NCBI GenBank assembly: GCA_963556255.1
Contig: OY744609.1
Span: forward strand, 14,948,744-15,012,743
DNA length: 64,000 nt
Source of the DNA: Allolobophora icterica
Lineage: Eukaryota > Annelida > Clitellata > Crassiclitellata > Lumbricidae
Reading direction: 5' to 3'
Part shown: piece after piece, positions 48,298 through 58,900 of the stretch
Position numbering within the stretch: the stretch's first letter is position 1
Layout of the letters: each line of letters begins with the position of its first letter
Notes under the pieces: model-generated
The model's database searches: none
What the model saw: the letters and a program-made list of their open reading frames with translations, nothing else
What the model was told of the DNA's origin: nothing
Translations under genes and position numbers: made by a program

Positions 48298-48744
48298 TGG
48301 GTCATCCATAAAGGACGTCCGCAATGAGGGGGAGGGAGGGTCATCGAAATGCGGACAAGGGAGGGGTTTAGTGCGGACGTCCGCATCTAAACTTTTAAAT
48401 TTTATCGCTTTTTAACACCACCTTGTTTCAACCTTCTCCGAAAGATGAAAATGTCAATAGTGATTGCCTAAAACCTCATGAAAGGTATAACCTCTAGTGC
48501 GACTTTAAAGAGGCTTTTATTACTGCACATCCTGCGATATGAAACCCGAACTGTCACTTAAACGTGCACAGGTACTGTGGAATAATTGTAAAAATAATGA
48601 TGACATTAAAATTGGCGTAGGCGTGCCGACGTCCGCAAAGGGGAGGGAGGGTAAGGTCAAATGCAGACAAATGCGGACTAGGGGGAGGGAGGGGCCAAAG
48701 TACTGAAAGTAGGTCATATTTTGCAAACGTCCTCTATGGACAAG
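48298..48744. mobile_element. MITE with CCATAAAGGACGTCC ends
   Basis: Left end GTCATCCATAAAGGACGTCC and the complement of the right end TTGTCCATAGAGGACG are inverted near-copies. Both subterminal regions contain GGGGGAGGGAGGG and GTCCGCA. It is non-coding. A (TA)n run follows at 48759-48800. Confidence 0.65.
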
Positions 48745-48751
48745 TATTTGG

Positions 48752-48804
<53 letters not shown>

Positions 48805-49009
48805 CGTATATGTGGGTGTGTGTGTGTGTCTATGTATCTGAATGTATATTTGGGTATGTGTGTGCAGATATGTATAGATGTATCTGAATATTTATACAGC
48901 TTTTAGTATCTCTCAAAGGTGCTGTGTCTGTCTCATTTGATTAGCTGCTGATTAGTAGAATCCGTTGCAAAAGTAGAATGGCACATTCCATTTGCTCTCA
49001 TCTGTATCA

Positions 49010-49330
49010 CCTTTTGGTCCTCTGTCTGGAGTGCTCTGCCACTGGAACTGCGTCTTTTGGTTATCACAAGTAGCCTACTTACTACTAGCACCTTAACTCT
49101 TGCTTAAAAGTATTCTCTTTTCCAGGACTTGGCTGGATGCGTGTCATGAGCACAGAGCTACCTTCAAGAGTGGAACCCCATTTGATTCTGGAGGGCATGC
49201 CATTGCAGACTTCATCTTGGCCTAACTTAAAGCTTTCGCAGAGAATCTACTTTTTGCATGCATAGTGGTACAGACGCGTATCAGACGTTCACTGTACACA
49301 TCACCAAAATCACAACCTGGACCTCCTGTA
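49010..49330 (+). pseudogene. LINE 3' relic
   Basis: SSVWSALPLELRLLVI is followed, in a shifted frame, by LLKSILFSRTWLDAC. This is the order of a LINE ORF2 C-terminus. The last segment could be mistaken for a terminal exon because a TTTTCCAG precedes it. Confidence 0.6.
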
Positions 49331-49646
49331 CTTCATTCTCGGTGACAGCAAAGTGAGATTTACGGCTGAGCAAATTAACCAACTTCGTCAAGGAAGTTAA
49401 CTTGAATCTGAGAATTCTGCAGCTTCAAATTCGTACCGTACATACATACATACACACACACCCAATGGTAATGATGACACAACAAAACATGCCCACCCAC
49501 CCAGACAGCCAGGCTTATTGGGCTCAATGTTGGTCACCAATTGCCATCAGTCCTACTTCGTGTTCCGCTCTATGGCCCAAAAAGAAGCACCACTCATGTT
49601 GAAAATGGAATGGTCTTCTACTACTGGTGTCTTCATTGCAACATGT

Positions 49647-49858
49647 GTTCCTGGCATAGGCGTAATTTGTGGGGGGTTCGAGGGGTACCCGTACCCCCCA
49701 CTTTTTGGAATGGGGTACCATACCCCCACTCTTTGAACAATGCCAATCAGTATTTTATTATTGTACCTTCCCAGAGATCGCAATCTCGGCCTTGCTTTGT
49801 GTATGTAAGAAATTGGTACCCCCACTTTTTAGACCAAAGTTACGCCCCTGGTTTCTGG
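49647..49858. mobile_element. hAT-type MITE, family 3, 196 bp
   Basis: The element 49655-49850 has ends CATAGGCGTAATTTGTGG and complement CAGGGGCGTAACTTTGG. Flanks GTTCCTGG and GTTTCTGG agree at 7 of 8 bases. The core GAGGGGTACCCGTACCCCC is palindromic; a fragment of this family lies at 14291-14370. Confidence 0.75.
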
Positions 49859-50924
49859 CACCTTGTCCTTCATTGTTGTGAAGTCTTCTCTATTGCCAGG
49901 GAATACTTCCAGGTACCAGCATAGACAGTTCTAAGAGGCACTGTATTACATTACTCTGGCACAAGAACTCAAGACACCAATTTAGCAACTACAGTACAGT
50001 GGTTCTTTAAATGCACCATATAAATAATCATATCTATAACACAACCATATAATTACAGTACTTATATACATATGCAGTACTATATACACTAGTACACAGA
50101 GTTGCTTCTCAGAACAATATATCAGTCCTTGTCACATATGAACCTCAAAGACTACATCGAATTCTACAAGGATCACTTAGCAGACGAACCAACATGCAGC
50201 AACTATGCAACCAAATAACAACACCATGCAACAAAACCCTATCATAATGTGACGAGGCAACAGCCAAGAGCAAAACCATAATTACCGGTTCATTATCCTA
50301 AACAAACCCTGATATACCACCAGGAAACAATCTGCAGTCAAGGAACAACAAGAAACAACAAAACAATCAAAGTGGATGGATTCCCTTTCCTACGATCACC
50401 AGTTATTGCACTCATCCTAGAGTCAGCTTCAACGAGGTGCCTTTGACAGCTTCTTAAAAGGTGCTATATAAAGCTCCTGATATTAAACAAAAACCAAGAA
50501 AAAACAGCAGTTGAAACAGTTACAAACCTCAGCGTGGCTACGATTTCAACAACAGTTAACTGGTTTCAAACGTGATAAAACTTAATGAAGATTAATCAAG
50601 ATTTTCACGTTAGCCCGATCCAGTGCTGTGCCTTTCCACAATCCCGCAGTGCGGACTTCCTTCTGGTGATTGGGTAACTTTGGAGCCTGTTTCACCCCAG
50701 CTTCAGTCGTACCTCTGCTGTGCTTTGGCTCCTTTAAGAGTTTCTAAAAAGGCACTGCACAAATAACCAGATACATCCTACATACTTGCTTGCATAAGGG
50801 GTTTCAATAGGACAAATGTAGTCTAAAGATCTTCTAGGTTTGTCCTAATCACACCTCAACAATAGCATATGTTTCATTTGTTGCTTGTAAGTTACTGCTA
50901 TTGATTCAATGAATGTCTTGATAT
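49859..50924. other. Intergenic, nothing firm
   Basis: No gene. 50640-50780 and 50445-50480 have LINE-tail-like GGTGCTATATAAAG and AAGGCACTGCACAAATA endings, but no coding part is recognisable. Confidence 0.45.
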
Positions 50925-51170
50925 ACAAACACATGCACACACACACAGTCACACACACCCACACTCCATACATCATTCGTTCATACACACATTCATACAT
51001 ACATGCATTCATACATATATACATTCAGACATACATACATAAATTCATACATACATACATACTACATTCATTCATACATACATACACATATTACACACAC
51101 ACAAGCTCTCACACACACCCACACACCATACATCATTCGTTCATACATACATTCCTACATACACTCACAC
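50925..51170. repeat. (CACA)n and (CATA)n microsatellite block
   Basis: Contains two copies of a segment beginning CACACCCACACTCCATACAT or close to it (about 50955 and 51115). The Thr-His-Ile-Tyr frames are artefacts. Confidence 0.9.
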
Positions 51171-52203
51171 ATGTATAGGTCAGCACACACTGTTCTTGCG
51201 GTTCATGTGCAATCATTATCTGTTCCCATGCTTAACTCTTGAACAACAGCTGCATTGGTTTCCCAGTCACTTTTAGTACAATCTCGTCATAAAAGTGTTA
51301 ATTTATCTTTGAGGTACATCTTTCTTTGCTATTTTCTCTTTTTCGTCATACAATGTTGTTCAAACTGTCCCATGACAGCACAGCCTACCACAGCACTTGT
51401 CAAGTTTTCAATTATAGCTTTAGGCTTTTCATCTATTTATTTCCAAGGCGTAAGAGAAATAATAACCATGGTTGCTGTCTTTCCATTTGAGGTATGAAGA
51501 TGTTATCAAATAACAGAAATGGCCTGCATCAAGAACTACATCCTACAATCAAAGCCTAGTTCCATTAAATACTCAAAACAGAATAAACAGGCCAACTTCC
51601 TTCCTCTAATTGGACTTGCCTTGTTTACGGAGCCCAAGTGCAGAGCTAATTTAGCTTTCGACTTTGGCTTGCATGAGGAAGTCCGACTTCTACATGTATT
51701 GCTCATCAACACCATTGATATTTGATTAATGATGCTTAGTCATTACGCAGTGGTGGTTAATTAATTATATACAAGGTTTTATACGTTTCAGCCAACCTTG
51801 CTATTCAGCCTATGCCGACACCAGGCTTCTCAACACTCGACGAGTCTTCAACTTTCCCAAATGGACAATTGTGTGGACTAGGGCAGCTCTCGGCAAGCAT
51901 ACCTCTTCTGATGCCGGCCCTGGACGCCCTTCATCTTTTCCTAAACTCATTTCCTGTTTCCTCCGTAGACACCTGTTTCCGTGTCGTCTTGGACTCCCTT
52001 CTTGGCTTTCAACCTGCCTCACCCTGGAATTTGGCTTGCACAACGATTTTGCTTAGTACCGACTATCAGCTTATGCCTTGAGCAATATTATTATATAGAA
52101 GTTCTTTGATTAGATTAATACAGAAATACTATGTGTGTGATTGTGTAGGAATCAGCATGCATGCATGTATGTTTCAATGTTCAGTGTATGTATGTTTATA
52201 ATG
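51171..52203. other. Intergenic, no recognised gene
   Basis: Frames of 60-89 aa at 51810-52081 overlap on both strands, with no known domain or splice-linked partner. They may be another retroelement tail, but this is not shown. Confidence 0.4.
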
Positions 52204-52361
52204 TACGGACCTTTGGCAAGTCCTTCACTTGCAATTGCTTGTGGCGCTTCGGCGTGAAAATTCCGGCACAGTATCAAATGCTGTAGTCGGGAGCGCCTCT
52301 GAGTAGCAGTTGACTTCGAGAGGCGCTATAGAAATATCCGGAATAAATAAAATAAATAAGT
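52204..52361 (+). mobile_element. tRNA-derived SINE, family A copy 4, 5'-truncated
   Basis: Starts inside the body (GTACGGACCTTTGGCAAG), lacks the A and B boxes, and keeps the whole tail ending GGAATAAATAAAATAAATAA. 5' truncation fits target-primed reverse transcription. Confidence 0.9.
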
Positions 52362-52691
52362 ATGTATTTATGTATATGCATCTTGGCATTTCCATGGCAC
52401 CTTTTCATAACTTTTCTAGATAGACCTGGCACATGACAGATAAACTGCACTCTCAAATGCAAGAATCTCTGGCTTAAAACTTGGCAGTTTTCTGCACTTG
52501 GTACTGACCGAATTACTCTCATTTCACTTGTGAAATGGCTTAATTATTAAGCAATTGTAAAAATTTTGTAATCGAACATCTAAAGAAGTGCCACTCAACG
52601 ATTCAGATGCGCTCCCAACCCATGTCAGTGCTATCACTAACAAACAAAATGGACTTCAAATCTAAGCATTAGTTGTACAAAATTCAGTTGT

Positions 52692-53109
52692 ATCAAATTC
52701 AGTGGCGTAGCTAGGGGGGGCAGGGGGTACATGTGTCCCCGGGCGCCAAGGGAAGGGGGCGCCAAAATGAGGGTTAAGATAAATAATTTTACTCTTAATT
52801 TTGATGCAGTTTTAACTAATTTATCACAGATGAATGCATAAGATTTAATTTTAGCGCCCCAAATATATCCAATTATATCCTCATTACTTACAAATAAGTT
52901 CTTAGGTATGATTTTGGCGCCCCATTGAGAACTAAGGGGAAACATGCATGTACTGTCTGTATTTTTCATATTTTATTTCATTAAAAAAATTAAAATTGCC
53001 ATTCGATTATGTGGAAAATGTGAAATAGTAAAACGGGGGGGGGAGGGGGCGCCAAATTCATAGTTCGTCCCCGGGCGCAAAATATCCTAGCTACGCCACT
53101 GATCAAATT
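52692..53109. mobile_element. hAT-type MITE, family 4, with 8-bp target duplication
   Basis: The element 52700-53101 (402 bp) has inverted ends CAGTGGCGTAGCTAGG and CCTAGCTACGCCACTG and is flanked by the exact repeat ATCAAATT (52692-52699, 53102-53109). Subterminal CCCCGGGCGCC occurs at both ends. Non-coding. Confidence 0.95.
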
Positions 53110-53354
53110 CATTGAAAACTCAGCACTAGCCAGGCAATCCTTGGTTAACGTCGACACAGTTTTCAAAACCTACACAACACCAGAATGAAAATTTCTGTAA
53201 ACTGATTTCAAGTTTGATAATAAAAACTAACGTTACCATTCTATAAATACACCAATTCAAGCATAGCAACAAGTTCTGTAAACCAGTTTAGACAAAGGGT
53301 CAAATTTTATAAAGTAATGTCACCAAAACTACAGTTTGATACAAATTTATTGGT

Positions 53355-53465
53355 CAACTCAACTGTGATGAGTACACTGACCATACACGGTCAGTGTGAA
53401 GATCAGGCGGCAAGTGAGACAACTGGCCATCCAACCTCATATGCCAAGGCTAAGAAAATGAAGTT
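53355..53465 (+). mobile_element. SINE family B fragment, plus orientation
   Basis: Reverse complement of part of the repeat at 62045-62160: CACACTGACC/GGTCAGTGTG region, GAGACAACTGGCCATCC, CATATGCC and AAAATGAAG in the same order. The tRNA-like head is missing. Confidence 0.6.
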
Positions 53466-53479
53466 GCCAGGGTTTAAAG

Positions 53480-53640
53480 TGGGTGGGAACGCGTGGGAAC
53501 GGCGTTCCCACTGCTCTCGAAATTCGTTGCTTGCGTTCCCACTGCTCACAAGGCAAGAACCCTGGTAATGCATGCGTTCCAATAAAACTCTGCTTTGGCG
53601 TTCCCACTGCTCACCCAAACCACTTTAACCCCTGGAAGTT
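53480..53640. repeat. Cluster of GCGTTCCCACTGCTC motifs
   Basis: GTTCCCACTGCTC occurs three times (about 53504, 53534 and 53599), with GTGGGAACG inverted copies at 53482-53503 and a fourth, partial GCGTTCCAATAAAA. Irregular spacing (30 and about 65 bp) argues against a simple array. Confidence 0.6.
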
Positions 53641-55783
53641 GCTAACAATTCATACCCATGGCTGTCCTTCAGCCTAGATCAAGGGAATGAGCACTCTTCT
53701 TCCTCAAGTACTGTTATGAAACTGATTTAACGCGATGACATTGGGTCATGATCACAAACAAACAACAGATTGACAACCACCACACTGCACAGATTGCTAA
53801 GCGCACAAACCAACATCAGATCTAGACCACCATCCAGCACCCACTTATCAGACTACTACTGTAATGTACATCTAAATTTCGAAGGTAGACTCTTTTTACT
53901 GCACAAACAGCTGCTACCCATCAAACATCAACTGTACTACCTGCCCCACACAGAAAGACTTTCAAGTGCTTAATCAATTTTCTAGTCACAAACAAAAAGC
54001 AGTTTTCTCATTAAGCAAAGCTCATTTTATACAGCCCATTCACAGTTTCAAAACATGCAGACATTTAAAATTGTTTGTATGTTTTGCATAGCCAGAACAG
54101 CACAGCCCAGTTTTTACAACCAATATGGAAAAACATCTCTCAAGTTTATGGGAAAGGCAGGAGATGTGGCGGCGTACTGTCATCAGTGACTGGTACATAG
54201 GTATCCAAGAGTATCAACAAATACAATGTATACACAAGTCACTGTAGGGATATTTTTATTTTATTTTTAAGTTCATTTTAATTTGTTGTCCTTCCCATAT
54301 TACTCATTTTAATGCTTAAGGTTTTCGTGTGAATCACAACACTTTAACGACGAAAGTGTACTAAAAGCGACTGGGAAAACAACGCAGCTGGTCATTAAAG
54401 TATTAACATAAGGTACAGAAAAGATTTTGCCAGAATGAATTGGCCACGATTTCTGCTGTGAATCACAAATCTGGAACTAATACATGATAATATTCAACAA
54501 TCAAGCAACAAACATCACAAAATTCAGACTTCCATCGAATCCGAAAAGAAAAACGTCAACAAAAACACGTCGTTCAAGTTTCGATACGCTGCAGAAACAA
54601 ACACGGACTCTGCTACTATTTATCGCAACCAACAAAAATGCTACTGTAGTACTACACAAATTTTAACTGCTGCAAACAACTTGAACAATAGTACTACTAT
54701 CAGAAATTGTATCTTCAGTATCACCACAACTACGAAAACTATGCGACTACGAGCGTCAAATGTGGTCGACCAACAACTCGTAATCATAATCTCGACACTT
54801 TTTAAATCTATTGCAGTCGGCAAACCAGTTGTACAGCGATTTCAAGAAGGTGTGCACAAATATTCAAACATAAGTATTTACATGTAAATATACACAGCAT
54901 CAGGTCAGTGTAGAAAACACAATACCTTTCCACGGTTCATTAAATGTGCTATATAAACAAATATAGACATACACAAAGTTGTGCAGATTGGGCAAAAATA
55001 ACAATTAACATCTAGTAGCAAATAAGTTTAAAGTCTTCACGTCACTCCGATTTATTGGTACAACTGCAGAACAGATACAAACAAACAGTATACATCATTT
55101 TTATATTATTTTAAAATTCCTCATATGATAATAATAATAATGGCCTTAATTGGGACTACTGTTAAAGACACCCAACGCGGTGGATGTTATTTTTATCCCC
55201 AGACTTTTTAATCCAAATGGTTCATAGTTAGCTTCATTTGGCCCTACTCTTGCGAACCACTGTGGACGTCAACTTGCTAAGCCAAAAACAGTTTCCACTA
55301 CAGTGAGACTATAATCCTCCACCAACACTCATCCATTCCCATCCAGTACAATTGTTTTCCACAGCGCACCTTCAACATCGACCAAACAAAGCCTAAGACC
55401 AACCATTGGTCCAAAACAATGCCCTCTTACAGACTGATCTTCTGAATATTGACCTGATTATGGCTTGGTTTTGGTGTGCCATCGGTTGATTCCTTGTTCA
55501 TTCGACATTGGCGCAATAGAAGTTACTAATTACAATCACACTCCCAGTCAATAATTCTATTAAACTCATAAGGATCATAAAAACTGTTAAAATAAAGTAA
55601 TTATGGCATTAAAATCAGTATTATAATTAAACTAAAACATGCACAACTCCAGTAAAAGTACCTGATCATTATGGCACAGGCAAGTTGAGACTGCTACCAC
55701 GAGAGAGGTTGACATGACCTTCAATTGTAGAAGAAGCTTTTATACGGTACTTAAATTATTAGTATTGTCATTTATATTATGTA
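53641..55783. other. Intergenic and presumed NR5 3' flank, nothing recognised
   Basis: AT-rich DNA with frames under 70 aa. Neither exons nor clear mobile elements were identified. The NR5 3' UTR must begin at 55988 and run leftward into this region. Confidence 0.45.
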
Positions 55784-55789
55784 TTTATT
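55784..55789 (-). terminator. Candidate NR5 polyadenylation signal
   Basis: AATAAA on the minus strand about 200 bp beyond the stop codon. It is the first such hexamer found downstream; no transcript evidence. Confidence 0.35.
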
Positions 55790-55988
55790 AAGCACTGCTA
55801 TCCAATGACCAAGCATCAATCGATTGACGCCGAACAACTGTGAGTTAAGGACTTGCTCAACGAGCCAACACAGATACTTTAAAGGCATTCCATTAAGGGT
55901 TTCTACACAAACACACCTAAGCATCTCTCATCACCCAACATTTTCACAGATGTAGTAGTTCTTGGCAAGTATGTGGTGCTAACCAGCG

Positions 55989-58900
55989 TTACTCTCGACT
56001 CGAACTGAGCATTTCAACGAGCAAGTTGCTATCGATCATTTGTCCTAGAAGTAGCTGGTTGTAGAGGTATCCCTCGATCAGAAGGCTGACGACTTTGATC
56101 TCCGACAGCTGAAGCAGAAGCTGTCCGAACTTGTCGTTCTCGACGTTGAACATGTTGCAGTAGTCAAGTAGCATCGTGCTAACGTCACAACGAAACTGAT
56201 CAACGGTGTCCGAATGAAGCAGACCTGGGACATCTAAATGTCAATATTAACAATTACGTCATCACTGACATCATCGTCACCTTCATAATCATCACTACCA
56301 CCATAACCATCATCATATCGGTGTCATCATCTTCTACTATCTTCTTTTTCAAAATACTACACAGTTACTATATTATCATTATTATTATTATTATTATTAT
56401 TATCATTATTATTATTATTATTATTATTAGGGGCGTCTATCCCCCAAAATCATTAGAGGCTTTTGGAGCAACTTCCCGTCCCATCCCTCCTCTCTTCCCC
56501 ATTTCCCTTCCTTCCCCCCAATTATGATGGCCCATACACGGACAGATCTTCACCCTCTATTTTTTTGATGGAGCATTTGCTCCAAGGTTTCTATGGAGTA
56601 GACGCCCCTAATTATTATTATTAATTATTATAATTATTATTATTACAACTGCTACATGTATTATTATTGCTGTTGCTATGATTGTTAGATCTGTATGTCT
56701 CTAGTCTTATCATCTAAGTTATTTGGCATCACTTAATGGTGCTTCTTAATCATTTAGCGGTACTTTTATAAATGTTTGATTACAATTAAAATAACAATTA
56801 CCTCCACATTACACATACATTCAATTGGAAACCAAGCCTACACAAAAAAGTACAAGAGAAAGAAAGATCAGCGCGTTGAGCTAACCCCGAGAACCAACCA
56901 TCAGCAAGAAGTGTTAGCAACTTCTTCTCTTCACTTTGGCATATCAGGGTGGGTACCCAGTCCCCTCTCTAGCTGCCTCATCTTTCTACCAACAGTGAAC
57001 AGTCAGTGTACTTATTTAGTGGCTGAATTCTCTGTGTGTGTCGCAAGCGGAACAGAAATTTCAAAAGTCTTTCTGCCTTGCAAATCTGGTAGGGATTTTA
57101 ACCCACTACAATGCAGCACGCAAAGACCACACTACCAAGCCAAGCAGCCTCACATGAAGACCATGATAAAAATTCAGACTGTAATAGCACAGTCGTAAAA
57201 AAAATGCACCTTCTGATCAGATGTGGAGCAACCAAAGTTTAGCAAATGAAATTTAGGAAATTATTTCCATAATAAATTTAACTTTCGCAGTTACTTTTTA
57301 ACAGACTCACCTGGATTAAGCAAAATGATAAACTTGAGACAAGTGAATTCGTTTTTGTCGAGTCTTAAGTTTCGAAACTTTCTCACAAGCTCAGAAACTT
57401 GTTCAGCAATGTCACGTAATCCAAGTTGATCAAGGACTGTAACATTTACGACGTGGCCCGTAACCTACACATGATGCATCATATCACACTGTCAAACTTG
57501 CCATATAAAAAGGTTTCCAGAAGCTGTGTCTAGACTTCTGAAGTTCTTATGACAATAGTCAAAAATTTATAATAATAATATAATAAATAATAATAATAAT
57601 AATAACAATAATAACAATAACTGGAGGAGACGTAAGCGTTCCAGGTGCCCATTTCTCTGTCTCCGGATAAATTTTTTTATCACCTGAGGGACTATAATTA
57701 TCTACCTAAGGTAAAAAATATAAAAAAATAAATATATAATATTTCCAAGAAAGTCATTAACAACTATAATTCTTACTACCTGCTAGAAAAGCTACAACAT
57801 ATACTGAGTTCCACCTTATTCAGCTTATTTCAATGGCAGCACCCTATCTACTAACAAATCACATCTCGTGACATTCTGCAAAGGTGAAGTCGGAACTTCC
57901 ACAATCCACATTACAACCCAATCACTCAAACAGCTGGCTATCACATCAAACAAACACGGTGTTCCTTAATTTGAAAGACGTTAGACATATTGTGATAAGC
58001 CAACTGTAAATTTCACATTCGACTGCTCCCAGCCGATGTCTATCGCTCTTAGCTGCCGTTACTTAGATTAAGGTTTGGCAAATGTGATTTCAACTGTGGG
58101 GATCCCACCATCTAGTAAAGCTCCCATATTCCATGTGGAACGTAGCGGAGGCGCTCATTTCCTTTCCTACACACCTTGAGCCGGCAATGGACGCATCCCA
58201 AGGTCCTGGACACGGGGCCTGTGATATCGCAGGACTTGCCGTTTACTTCCCAGCTTAGGCCGGTATCAAATTATACTGCTTGGTCACAGAGGCATGTGCG
58301 CAAACAACTTGCCCATGGTCGTTACAAGGAGTTGAACCTGTAACCGCATGATCCATGAGCAAGCGTATTACCGATAGACCAGCCTGATCCCCATCTGTAA
58401 TCCTCCACGAAATGACTGACACTACAGTGTTCAAGCAAAGGCTTAAGATGCACTTGTGTAGAGTGGCTTACCGATTGATCATGCAAGTGCTGTTGGTCAC
58501 CATTCCTGTAAGTTGTACAATAGAACTGCACTGTTGTTTTGCATATTGCACTCCACCGTATCGTCAATTGCTTAAAGTTACAGTGTTTCAAAGCTTACCA
58601 TGATCATATGGTTCGCTTCCGACAAGTAGTCGAGTTGATTGTAGACAAGCTCCAGAAGGAGCAGCTCACTCCAGCTGCTCTCGAGCAGCCTCATCTGGTC
58701 TTCTACCTGGCAAATCAAACCAGTTAAACATCCGTTCAAAACTTAGGCCAGCCAATAATAAGAAACACAATGACCATTTTCAACTTCACTGCCTGCTCTG
58801 TCAGCTCTGTAATGTCATCCAGGTCAGTATGCGACCGTACGTACAGAACATACATTATTTCTTTCTATAAAGTACGTATGGTATGCGTACGTTGTTATGC

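Noticed and set aside
49126..49224. An apparent last exon after TTTTCCAG encoding TWLDACHEHRATFKSG to FILA and stop
   Set aside because: It continues a LINE C-terminus (WSALPLELR, then LLKSILF) and no upstream exon joins it.
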